DNA of 64,000 nt from Diphasiastrum complanatum (taxonomy: Eukaryota; Streptophyta; Lycopodiopsida; Lycopodiales; Lycopodiaceae), in the NCBI GenBank assembly GCA_029204225.1, contig CM055110.1:13890796-13954795 (forward strand), in the 5' to 3' direction. The translations under genes were made by a program, and so were the position numbers. The notes below the pieces were generated by a model. It made no database searches, had not been told where the DNA came from, and saw only the letters and a list, made by a program, of their open reading frames with translations. Positions 34,793 through 47,653 of the stretch are shown here, in pieces. How positions within the stretch are numbered: position 1 is the stretch's first letter; every line of letters begins with the position of its first letter.

Positions 34793-37700
34793 GCACGCAC
34801 GCACACACACACACCCACACATCATAGATGCATGGGGCGTTCCGAAACGTGGTTTGGAACGCGTTATGGGTTTTTGACCCGAAATGCAAAAATCCCGGAA
34901 CGTTGCCATAACCTTTTTTTTTTTTTTTGCAATATGGATATCAATTTAATTTTTTTTTTAGAGTTATTTAGCCAAAAAAAATAAAAAAAATATGGACGTG
35001 TCCGACCCTGTGTCCGGGGGTCGGACGCGTCCGAGTCCGGACGCCGGACGCGGACGCGAAATGCCGCGTCCGGCCCGGACCCTCATGTCTATTATTATAT
35101 ATATATATATATATATATATATCTATCTATCTCATAGATTCAGCGGTATCGGGTACCGCGGATCCATACTGGTGTCTGCCACTGCATCCCTTTCTCCCCA
35201 ATCCACGTCGACAGCCGATGCATCCACTAGTGCCCAGCCTGCCGTGTCATCATCCATTTCTATTTCAGTTGGTGCACCATGCTGGAGGTCCACTCCCGTC
35301 GCCCTACAGGGAGAGTTCTTAGGCAGCAGACTATTCGTGGCGCCCATCAGCCACACGTGGACAGAGAGGCCACATGGGCCGTGGCCAGTTTGATTTATGA
35401 GCTGAACCTTCCATTTGCCATGATCCATCACTGACTCTGAGCCCTTCAAAAGGACCTTCCGCCTTGCACAGGCTGTCAGCCCTAGCTGGAGAGTCCCTAG
35501 TTTAGAGGTTGTCCGCACACACTTGCTGAGAGATAGGTCGAGTCCTTGTCTAGAGAGATGGAGCCTCTACGGCGCCACTGGGCTACGGTTGTAGCATTAT
35601 GTCCGATGGTTGGGCTGACGTCAGGAGGAGGTCGATTGTTACAATCTTACTTATTGCAAACCTCCAGGTGTCGGTTAACCACAAGAGACCGAACGATTCA
35701 CGTTCCACCCCGCCATAGGACCTAATCCGGGTCCACCCACCGTGCCCTGGCTTGTGACTGTATCAAGCTGGATCCGACCTCCATCCCAGACGACGTCCCA
35801 TACCACCGCCTAGGCTCTCAGCCATCTCTTGCCTCACGCTAGCAATACATCTTGGCCGTGCACACGCTCTCCATCTACCTCCTCCTAGGTAGATAGAATG
35901 GATGGCAAATGAGTCCTCTTCTTGTATACCTCCAAGGAGAGAGACTCCAAGCCATGTGCACTCCTATATCATGACACGTGGCAACCATGCAGGTTCACGA
36001 GTCACCAGTCAAGTGTACAGGCCCAGTCATCGTCCAGTCTCAAGTCTGGGTTTGGGACCCAAGGGAGTTGGGTCCCTAACACCGATCCTCAACATTTTGG
36101 TCTCCAGCTGTGTGGGCACACAGTTTTTGAGGGCTGTGGATTGCAGCAAGGTGGGGGAGAGTTCTTAGGCAGCAGACTATTCATGGTGCCCATCAGCCGC
36201 ACATGGACAGAGAGGCCACATGGGCCGTGGCGAGTTTGATTTATGAGCTGAACCTTCCATTTGCCATCACTGACTCTGAGCCCTTCATAAGGGCCTTTGG
36301 CCTTGCACAGTCTGGCTGGAGAGTTCCTAGTTCAGAGGTTGTCCACACACACACGCTGAGAGATAGGGTCGAGTCCTTGTCTAGAGAGATGGAGCCTCTA
36401 CAGTGCCACTGGGCCACATACGGTTGCAGCATTATGTCTGATGGTTGGACTGACGTCAAGAGGAGGCCTATCCTTACCATTTTGGTCGCTAGCTGCTTGT
36501 CCCCCACGTGCCATTGAAGATTCAAGACTATGTAGATAATTTGCCTTTTCATGTCATGAATCTAGATAAGGTGGATGTAATCCTAGGAAAAGAGTGGTTT
36601 TTTGCTAGGAATGAGTCCTCAAAGAAAGACTGTGTATCATAATGACTCATTGGTTTGCCTTAAAGGCGATGAGCCAGATCTACCTTTTGTAACTGCTCAT
36701 GAAGCGAATCAATGTATTTTGAATTCTGAGTATTTTTCGTATTTATATTATCTGAAAGATGAATCTTACAATAGATGCTATTAGTACTCATAATGTCAAT
36801 GTTGATGTATCGTCTTTCCCTAAAGCATTGTCATTTACTGATGATAATTTAGAATCTTCGCCTGAGGGCAAAATCTTTAAGAGACTTAGGGAAATATTCC
36901 TCGAGCAGTTGCCTGAGGATCTTCCCCCCTCACGGGGTGTAGACCATCACATAGATCTCCTTCCCGACAGCTCTCTTGTATCGCTTTTTCCCTACAGAAT
37001 GAGCCCGAAGGAAGAAGATGAAGTTGCTAGTCAACTTAAGGAGCTATTACGTAAAGGCCATATACGGCCTAGTAATTCCCCTTGGGGAGCTCCTGTTTTG
37101 CTAACCGGCAAGAAAGACGGTGGTATTCGTCTTTGTGTCGATTACAAAAAGCTTAATAAAATGACAATTAAGAACCGCTATTCCTTGCCTCGGATGGACG
37201 ACTTAATGGACCGATTGAATGGTGCTAAATATTCACCAAATTGGACCTCAGGTCAGGGTACTATCAAATTAGAATTCACGAGGGGGATGTCTCCAAAACT
37301 GGTTTTCGTACTAGATATGGCCATTACGAATTTTTAGTTTTACCCTTTGGTCTAACTAATGCCCCGGCAACCTTCCAGCAGATGATGAACGATATTTTTC
37401 GTCCTATATGGGGAAGTTTCTCGTGGTATTTTTAGATGACATACTGATTTATAGTAAGACTCTTGAGGAGCACGAAGCGCATTTGCGTACAGTCTTAGAT
37501 AATCTAAGGCAGGCAAAGCTTTATGCTAAGGAGTCTAAATGTGAGTTTTTTCAAACTCGACTCAAGTATTTGGGACATATCGTTTCCGATCGAGGTCTTG
37601 AGATCGACTACGATAAGATTCAGAAAGTTCGTGACTGGCCTATTCTGAAAACCATTAGGGAAGTAAAATCTTTTCTAGGCTTCACAAGATTTTTCCATAA

Positions 37701-40700
37701 ATTCATTAAAGACTATGCCTTAGTTGCATTGCCTCTAACGAATCTTCTTAAGGGAGTGAAGAAAGCCAAACGGAAAACAAAAAAGGGTAATAAGAAGAAG
37801 GTCGGAAGGCGTTCGAAGATCAGTCCCCCTGTTGTTTGGACTGATGAACTTAATCAAAGCTTTGAAGATGTTGGTGTCTACAGCCCCTATCTTACACATA
37901 GTGGACCCTAGCGGATCTTTCTGGAAACAGACGCTAGTGACGATGCAGTAGGTGCAGTCCTTTACCAGGATGGTAGACCTGTGGCTTTCGAAAGCAAGAA
38001 GTTGGACCCAACTCAAAGTAGATATTCTACTTATGAGAAGGAACTTTTTGCTGTCATCCATGTGTTAAGGATCTGGAGACATTATTTGTACGGATCTAAA
38101 TTTGTGGTTATGACAGATCATGAATCTCTTAAGTATATCTGTGATGCCTCGGACCTTAGGGGTCGCAAGGCCCGTTGGTCGGAACTTATTCAAGAGTTCG
38201 AATTCGACATTAAGTACCTTCGGGGTACGTCGAATTGTGTCGCTGATGCTTTGAGCTGGATTGGTGAAGTTAATCAGTTATGCTTTGCTGAATTCCAATC
38301 TGAGTTGTATCTTTCTCTACGAGATCTTTGTCGGACCGATGAGTTTTTCGGTCATATTTAGCAAGATGTCCTGGCAGGAAGCTCTTTAATGAGAGACAAT
38401 CTTGGAAAGCAGGATTCCAAGAAATCTTGTGAAGAGAAGATATTTGATGATTATTTCATTTGGAATGGTTTGCTTTTCCGCAGAGGAAAAGTCTGTGTGC
38501 CAGATATCGCGGACATTAGGGCCCAAATCTTGCACGAGTGTCACGATAGCCCCAGCGCGGGACACTCTGGTATACGCTTGACCTTGTTAAGAGAGGATTT
38601 TATTGGCCAAAAATGAAAGGTCACGTCGAGGCATACGTTCAAAAGTGTGAACAATGCCAAGTAAATAAAGCAGAAAGACTCAAAGCAGCTGGTCTGTTGC
38701 ATCCATTAGAAATTCAGTGATTGCTAGTTTGTTTTTTCTGTTGATTTTACATTTTTCCGTATTTTGCTTTGATCTTGTTGTACTTTCTTCAGCCCCCATT
38801 ATCATGTGCAGGATGACCGAGCTCAAGGGTATATGGGAGACGCGATGGAACTACTTTCACAGGAGTATCCATGGCGTGGCTGTTACGAGCTCGTAACCAG
38901 TGCCGAACCCTAGGGAACACAGATAGGTCAGATACCACAGTCAGGGTCGTGTCCAGTGTACATGACCAACAGGGCAAGACAGTGTGAGTAGTGTGCCCCA
39001 GCACGGTCCATAGCCATGGCGGGCCTAACACAGCCTAGGGACCCTGTCAGCAGGATAGGGCCCCCGGTTGGGTCCCGACGTGCAGTCGACCACGTCAGTG
39101 CCACGTGGCCGACACTTGGCAGTTGCATGCTACCAGTCCTCACACTGGGCTCTGAGGGGCTTACTCTATATCAGGGAGTAGGCAAGGTTGGGTGGATCAG
39201 TGAGTGTTTGCCCTACTGTGGTGTTAGGATCTATTACACTGGTATCAGAGCCATCTCCATCCTAGGGAGTTCAGGACAGCAGTAGAGAAAGCTATCAGAA
39301 GATAGGAAAGATTTCTCAGATTCTCAGGAAAGAATTGAGGAGGAAAATCGCTGTAGGAACAGCTTTCAAATCCTTGAAATTTGCTGGGAATTTACAGTTG
39401 TTTGAGGCACAATCCCTTGTAGAGGCTCAGCGCTGAAAAATCAGGGATTTACCCTTGATTTTTATGTATCAATTGTGGATTTTTGAGCACATTTTAAATA
39501 GAAAACGTGGAGCAGGTCCAGCGCTGCCAAATTGGGTGGAAACTTCGAATTTGGAGTGAAATTTTCTGGAATTTGGAGCGGATCTGAGACAGAATCTTGG
39601 GTGCAGGTCCAGCGCTGAAGGTGTTGCTAGAAAATCAGATTTTGAGAGGGATTTTGGGTCTCAAAGTAAGCAAAACCAAGTAGCAACACTCCTGGTCAGG
39701 CAGCGAGGGTCCTCAAAGACCCAAATCAGATTTTTTCCACCGTTTTCAACTCTTCAAATCTGATTTTGAAAACGGATTGACCACTATCCTGGCAGCGAGG
39801 AAGGTCTTTGGCAGAAACCACAAGTTTGCAACTGTTTTTCGGTCCTAAAACGGAAATTTTGGAGCAAAAAGTATACACCTCAGACAGCGAGGGAAGGGGC
39901 CAAGACGATCAGAAGTTTGTTTCTTTTTCTTGGTACCTTGATCTCTGATTTTTCCGGACAGCAGATCTGAAAGCAATGGAGGAAGAGCTGAAAGGGCTTT
40001 TCTTGATTCTCTCTTTGGAAGTACAGTTCTCAGAAAGAGCTAAGTTTTCTTTCCCTCCTTGTACAGTTGTAAATTAGTCTTTTAGACTTTTTTTACTTCA
40101 GAAGTTAAGGTAGCTCTCTTTCAGTTCCGAAGATGACCACTCCTCAGGGACCTGATCAACCCCCGGGGAGAGGCTTCGACGAACTTGAAACAGAAGCCTT
40201 GACTTACAGAAAAGGGAAGAAACCCATGGAAGTAGAAGAACAGGAACAGTTCGCCGAAGAACTCGACGAACTGGTTACCAAGGAGCAGTTCCTCCAATTG
40301 GTAACAGAAGTGGATGAACTGAAGCTGGCATTAGCCAATTTCAAGTCCAGTGTGGACGACTCGTTCGTTGAACTCAAAAACTTGATTTTGAGCTCCGCGA
40401 AAGGAAGCCTTCCCTCCACTTCTCAGTTATCCCCTTCTCCACTTCCATCAGTTTCGGGTGAGACTTTACGGTCTCACCCCAGTGTTTTTAAAGATTTAAA
40501 GCCTCTTACTTTTATTGGGGAAGAGAAGGATAGAAATGCAGATATTCTACAAACCTTCCTCAGCAAATGGAAGAACATTCATGCTCTTAAACAGACCCCT
40601 GACCATTTGCAAGCAATTGAGGCCAGTCTTTCCTTAGGGCCTATGGCCTATAAGTGGTGGTTAAATCTCCAGGAGACTGGGCAGACTCCCCGGTCATGGA

Positions 40701-43700
40701 AAGCTTTTGAAGAAGCTTTTCGAAGAGAATTTCTACCAGAAAATGAACTGGATAGAGCCTGGGAAGCCTGGGACAGAACAGTAATGGATAAATCCCTCAT
40801 CCAATATATCTCGCAGTATCAAGAAGCAATTTTAAAGATTAAAAATATGGATGACTATCAGAAAATCAGGGGATTTGTCCGTGGCCTCAAAGATGAATAT
40901 AAAGTAGAGGTCCAGAGAAACTCGCCTACTACCCTTGAGCAAGCTCTCAGATATGCTCAAATCTATGATGATTCAGTGGGTAGGAAAAGAGCGAGACAAC
41001 ACCCACTTTATGAGCAGCTTCCTCAGAAAGACTTTCAATTTAAAAAGAAATTTTTAAAAAGAAAGAAAGAAGATAAATTTAAAGGTGAAGCTCCTCAGAA
41101 ACGCCCTTCACTTATACAGCCCTTAAAACCAGATGATTTTGAGAAAGCCAAACAAGAACGTTTGTGCTTTGTGTGTATGGGCAAGGGACACACAGTCAGA
41201 CAGTGTCCCAAGGGGCCTTTCACTAAAAAAGATAAGAAAGATAAAAAACAAGTTAATCTTGTTCAGACTGTATGTTTCCCCAGTGACTCGGCAGCTTCCG
41301 AGATCAAAGTGTATCATGAAGATCATGAACACTATTGCCAGCTGACCTCTGCAATGCTAGCGAGACCCTTCAGCTTTGGGCCGCATGACCTAGTACGTAT
41401 GCAGGGGAAAGTTGGTAACCAGTTAGTAAGAGTCATGGTTGATGATGGGGCAACCCATAATTTCATCAACCACACCCTGGTTAAAAAGCTTAAACTACCA
41501 GAAGTACCTAGTCAGCATAGGTACATAGTTTCATTAGCTAAGGGTGAAGATAAAAAAATATGGGAAACTATGGTAAGTAAGTTAAATCTTGGTATTCAGG
41601 GGTACCAAGATGAAATAAACTTTCAGTTAATGCACCTAGATCGAACAGACATTGTTCTCGGGAGAGACTGGCTCTACAGTTTAGGACCTTCCCTCCACAT
41701 AAACTATCAGGAGAACACCCTCAGCTTTCAGCACAAAGGCCGAGAGATCCAGTTGCATGGGGAGCATGATGTTCCCAACAGCCCTATGGTCTGCAGTTCA
41801 GAGCTCTGTCAGCTAATCGGAGACGAAGACCATCAGGTATTCTTATGTGACTTTCAGTTTATTCTTGAAGTTTCTATTTCCAGTTCTATTCAGCAGAAAA
41901 TCAGTAAATTAGAAACTTTATTGTCTAAATTTAAAGATGTTTTTCTTGAAGATTTGCCACATGGTTTACCACCTAGCAGAGAGGTAGATCATGTAATAAA
42001 CCTAGTACCAGGTACAACACCTGTTTCTAAACCTCCGTATCGGGTCAGCCGAACAGAGGATGAAGAAATAACTAGGCAGTTAACAGACTATCTTGGGAAA
42101 GGCCAAATTCAGACCAGTAGTTCACCATGGGCCTCACCAGTCCTATTGGTGAAAAAGGAGGGGTCTATGCGTCTTTGCGTAGATTACAGAGCCCTCAATA
42201 AAGTCACAATTAAGAATAAATACCCTATGCCTCGGGCAGACGAGTTGTTTGATCAACTCGACGGGGCTAAGTTTTTCAGCAAGATAGACCTCAGATCGGG
42301 ATATCATCAAGTCCGTATAAAATCGGAAGATGTCTCGAAAACAGCTTTTAGGACTCGTCACGATCATTATGAGTTTAAGGTGATGCCATTTGGGCTCACA
42401 AATGCTCTAGCTACCTTTATGACCTTGATGAACAGTGTCCTCAGACCATACTTGGGTAAGTTTGTAGTCGTATTTTTAGATGACATCCTCGTCTACAGCA
42501 AAACGAGGAAGGAGCATCTAAAACACCTCAGAAAGGTGTTTCGACTGCTCAGATAGCATAAGCTTTATGCTAAACAATCCAAGTGTGAATTCTTCGTTGA
42601 AGAAGTAGCATATTTGGGTCACATTATCTCTTCAGATGGGATTAAGATGGACCCAAATAAGGTTAAAGCCATACTCAGTTGGCTGAGACCTCAGAATATT
42701 TTGGAACTTCAAATCTTTCTTGGTCTGGCGGGATATTACAGACGATTTGTCAAGGAATATGCTCAGATAGCAGTTCCTATGACAAATCTTCTTAAGGGGA
42801 AGGGGAAGGGAAAGGAGTTCATTTGAGTCCGCACAACAGGAGAGCTTTGATGCTCTCAAAACAGCCTTAGCTACAGCACCAATTTTAAAAGTCGTCGACC
42901 CCAATCAGCCATTTGTGGTCGAAACAGATGCTAGCGACTTTGCAGTAGGTGCTGTACTATCTGAGCCTGTATTACCCAAGCAAACCCCTGTGGTTGAGGG
43001 TCAGTTGACTCAAGGATTCAAATGGAAACAGTATTCCATTCAGGATGAGTACTTGCTCTATAGAGATAGAGTATGTGTCCCCAATTCAGAGGATTATAGG
43101 CAGCAGGTCCTATATGAATGTCATGACAATCCTAGCGCGGGACACCCAGGCATACAGAAGACCTATGAGCTTCTTCGTAAGCAATTTTTCTGGCCCAGTA
43201 TGAAAAAGGACGTCCACTAGTATGTAACCAGTTGCCAGAAATGTCAAGTAAATAAAGCAGAGCGTTTAAAGGCAGGAGGGTTGTTGCATCCCTTAGAAAT
43301 ACCAGCTGGTAAATGGGAGAGTATCTCCATGGATTTTATAGTAGGCCTGCCTAAAACCCAAAAGGGTAATGACGCTATATGGGTCACAGTTGACCGTCTG
43401 ACCAAAATGGCTCATTTTATTCCGACCAAAACAACCGTTAGAGCTCCAGAGTTAGCGAGGTTGTTTGTAGACGGGCTATTTAAATTGTACGGTCTACCTT
43501 CCGGCATAATAGTCAGCGACCGGGACAGTAAGTTTACTGGAAATTTTTGGAGGGCAATATTCCATCATCTCCATACTAAACTTAATATGAGTACCACCGA
43601 CCATCCACAGACGGACGGTCAAACAGAAAGGGTAAATCAAGTGCTGGAGGATATGCTTCGTGCATACGTCAGCAAGAGGCAGACTAATTGGGAGGAGTAT

Positions 43701-46700
43701 CTCTCGATATTAGAGTTTGCTTACAACAGTACCAAACATTCAGCTACGGGATACAGCCCATTTATGCTGATGTACGGTTTTCAGCCACGCTCACCCACAG
43801 CTGTAGGGTTTAAACAAGAAAAAGTTGAAGCAGCCAGAAACTTTTTAGAGGACCTAAACCAGATGATAGAACATGCTAAGCGTAGCATTAGACAGTCCCA
43901 AGATCGAGCCAGGCATTATGCAGATCCACACAGACGGGATGTGCAGTTCTCCACTGGTGAGAAAGTCTACTTGAGAGTCCCAGTTGACTCTAAAACCCTC
44001 AAATCAGGAGTGTGTGCTAAGTTGTCTCCAAGGTATTGTGGTCCCTTTACCATCAGTAGGAGACTAGGCGAGGTCACCTATGAACTAGAACTCCCACACA
44101 GCAGTAAGGTTTTTCCAGTCTTTCATGTAAGTCAGTTACGAAAAGCCTTAACCAGATCAGATAATCTGGTAGGGGACAGTGTTCTAGTTCTCCCATTGGA
44201 TCCTCAACAACCTCCACATGAACCAGAGGAGATTCTTGATAGTAGAGAGACGCAGACTCGTCATACTCTATACCGAGAATATCTGGTTAAGTGGAATGAT
44301 CAGCCTGTTGAGAATGCCACTTGGGAAAGAGGCAGCGTCCTTTGCAAGATTTTTCCAGACTTTGTCTTAGAGGACCAAGACGGTTCTTAAGGGGGAGGGA
44401 GTGTTACGAGCTCGTAACCAGTGCCGAACCCTAGGGAACATAGATAGGTCAGATACCACAGTCAGGGTCGTGTCCAGTGTACATGACCAACAGGGCAAGA
44501 TAGTGTGAGTAGTGTGCCCCAGCACGGTCCATAGCCATGGCGGGCCTAACACAGCCTAGGGACCCTGTCAGCAGGATAGGGCCCCCAGTTGGGTCCCGAC
44601 GTGCAGTCGACCACGTCAGTGCCACGTGGCCGACACTTGGCAGTTGCATGCTACCAGTCCTCACACTGGGCTAGGAGGGGCTTACTCTATATCAGGGAGT
44701 AGGCAAGGTTGGGTGGATCAGTGAGTGTTTGCCCTACTGTGGTGTTAGGATCTATTACAGTGGCACACATGCTGCATCCCCTCTTCCTCTCTCTGACACA
44801 GATCGTAGACAGGGAGCTCGAGGCGGATTGGCTTACCTACATCTACAGGGTTGGTCTACGCATTGGTTTGGATCCTATCAGACTCATGGAGGAGCTAGCT
44901 GCATTTCGTTTCGGCATGGGCATGTTTGGTCACCCGGCTGCTCAAGATCCAAAGAGTAGGCAACTCCCCATTACTTGGTGGACCATGTTCGGTAGCACGT
45001 ATCCCTCCATACAGCGTCTTGCACTACGCGTCCTTTCACAGGTATGCATCTCATCTCATCTTCCGTTAGTGCGTTTTCTTGACATTCCAGCCGTGCCCAT
45101 GTGCTAAACTATTTCATTGCACGTACCACAGGATTGCGCTGCCTCTGTCTGTGAGCGTAATTAGAGCACATGGGCCCTCATTCACACGAGGAGAAGAAAC
45201 ATGCTATCAATGAATTAGCTAGAGCGGTTGGTGTTCTGTAGCACCAATACGCACGTCTCGTCAGGAGACTGTCGACCATGGCCGCTGCACGACCGAAATC
45301 GAGGCGCTCGGTCCTGAACATTAAACAAGCAAGCCACGACATGCAGAGGTTGATGGAACCACTGCCATCTGCCTAGAAATAGGCCCCTTACTTCTTCCAA
45401 CCTGCAAACAATCAGGAGTGAAGTTTGAGGCTTGAGCATTCAAGTCTCAAGAACTATTAAGTTTTAACTAAATTCTAATCATGAATGTCAATGAAGATTC
45501 AAGAATCAACTTTGAAACTTTTAATGTAGTTACTAGACTCTAGTATATACCTGTCAGGAGCCATGGTGGTGCAACTTTGAAGCTGCTCTCCCAGCTCATC
45601 CAGAAACTCATAAAGAAGGCCTAAGGTGGAACGACCCTCTCTATTAGTAAGGCGAAGCACACTATAGATAGGCTGCATGGATATGACAATGGAGCGTGCA
45701 TCATCCCAAAATGAAGTCCCCATCACGATCGCCTCAAATCTCCTAGCCTTGGCCTCTCGTGATCGGCGCCACTCTGCCCAATGGGGTGAAACCATTGTCA
45801 TCCTCAGGCTTCCATGCACTTTTATGAGCCGGTCCAAAACAATGAGCATATAGGCAAACCTAGGATGAAAATCATGAAATAAGATTTGTAATTGGTCATA
45901 GCCTATAGGCAACAAGTAGGCTATACTATATAGCAAAATTCAAATTCTATGAGCACTGAAACTTGAAGCTAAAACAAAATTGCAATTTTCAAATCAAAAA
46001 ATTGGAAACAGGTTGTCAGGTTGGAAGTTGGAGCTTGGTTACCCTCACCAAGAATCGTGCCATGTCTACAACCTCCTTGACCCAGGGTAATCTCCCAATG
46101 TCTTCAACTGGGAGGTCAAGGCAATGTGCAGCACACGGACTCCAGAAAATCCAAGGGTACTTCTCATTCACCATCTTCCCCATGGCAACACCGTGACAAC
46201 CTGCATTGGAATTCTGACAAAGGTCGAATTATAACTCATGAACATTCACCATTGAGCATTCTGGAATGCAAATGCAAATTGCAAATGTAAATGGCAAGTG
46301 CAAATTGCAACGTTCAAAACAATAATCATGATTCACAAAATGTAAGTTGTAACTTGTAACCTACTAAGTTCTAACTTCAAAGCTGAGAGCTCAATGTCGA
46401 AAGTTTCAAAGTTGAAACTTGAAAGTGGCAAGTGGCAAGTGCATACCTGGACAACATTCTCTTTTCCGACCTCCTCAATGGCCTGTGAGATGTACTCAAA
46501 TAATCTCCTGCCATCCAATGCCATGCCTGGCTCCGACGTATCAATGGATCTCAAAAACATGGTGCCCATGCAAGAAGACACCAATATATTCACAAGATGG
46601 CGCCTCCTTGCATCGGTCCAACCATCTGATATTATAGTGCATCCAAACCTAAAACATTCGACAACACTTTCAAGTTTCAACTAACTAAGTTGCAATTTGC

Positions 46701-47496
46701 AAATTTGGAGATTGAAAGTTCAAAGTTAGAAACTTGAAAGTACTAATTTCTAAAGTAGTAAGTGGCAAGTGCAAAGGTTTTGAAGATGTAAGGTTACAGG
46801 TAGACCTCGCCCATGACTTCCTAATGGGCTGTAGGTCAGCATCCACAGACTGCCGCTCAGCATGTAGCTCTCTCGTCCTCAACTGCTCCATGGTCGGGCC
46901 CTCCCACTCAACACCGATACGAGATACTGCTCGCATCATATCCCTCCATGCAGGGGTCTATGCCACATGAAAAGGGAGGTCACACAAGTAACAGCACCTC
47001 CTGATAGCAATAGCAGGTGCATCCCTATGAGACTGCTGGAAGGCTGCCACAAAAACATCCCTGCCTCTCACATGTCCTCGACCCCGTCCCCTAACAGTGC
47101 TACCAATAGCACTACTGCCGGCCCCACCAACTGGCACTGCAGGAGTCTCTCCAGAAGAAGAAGATGGAAGGATGCTGCAGCGGAGCTAGTGCCGGCTATA
47201 GGTGCCGGCTGCGATGGGGAATCTCGGCGCTCTGCCGCACCTGTAACAATAACATTGGTGTTACTAGTTACGCAGTAGGCTTTAGGTAATAAATTATAGT
47301 CAGTGAGAGAGCTCAGAGAACAGTCACTAATTACTCATTAGTAATCAAAGCTTAAAGTTATAGACTGAACACACAAACACAAACACGTTTAACACACCAC
47401 CAAACACACAAACACACCACACTCAAAGTTCACACACACACATGCCACGCTCACACACACACTCCCTCTACTTCACACACACACAAACACTCCCTC

Positions 47497-47532
<36 letters not shown>

Positions 47533-47594
47533 ACAAACACTCCCTCTCTTTCACACACACATCACACACACAAACACACAAACACTCCCTCTCT

Positions 47595-47653
<59 letters not shown>

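Larger units (their letters stand above)
38876..44764 (+). mobile_element. Complete Ty3/Gypsy chromovirus with target-site duplication
   Basis: The element runs from 38881 to 44759 (5879 bp) and is flanked by GTGGC on both sides (38876-38880 and 44760-44764). It has two 358-bp LTRs differing at about five positions, a tRNA-Met primer site, an 880-bp leader, one gag-pro-RT frame, an integrase frame with chromodomain, and a polypurine tract. Defects: a stop at 42557-42559, a one-base frameshift near 42823, an in-frame loss of most of RNase H, and a stop near 43218-43220. The low LTR divergence shows a recent insertion, yet RNase H is absent. Such a copy could only have moved with enzymes supplied in trans, or was damaged afterwards. 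Confidence 0.95.

Noticed and set aside
34735-34820. Possible CRISPR-like or telomere-like array
   Set aside because: Plain dinucleotide repeat; no spacers and no TTTAGGG units. No CRISPR is expected in plant nuclear DNA.
34673-34909. Cys-Val repeat ORFs
   Set aside because: Translation of the (AC)n microsatellite.
35132-35518. 128-codon minus-strand ORF
   Set aside because: It is antisense to hAT transposase coding sequence, which has clear family motifs on the plus strand.
35669-36081. Solo LTR with target-site duplication
   Set aside because: The ends are TG...CA, but the flanking 5 bp do not match and a few hAT codons are duplicated, so I report it only as LTR-like.
39240-39252. Possible tRNA gene around the TGGTATCAGAGCC motif
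   Set aside because: Only the short primer-binding complement of tRNA-Met is present; there is no cloverleaf. It sits directly after an LTR.
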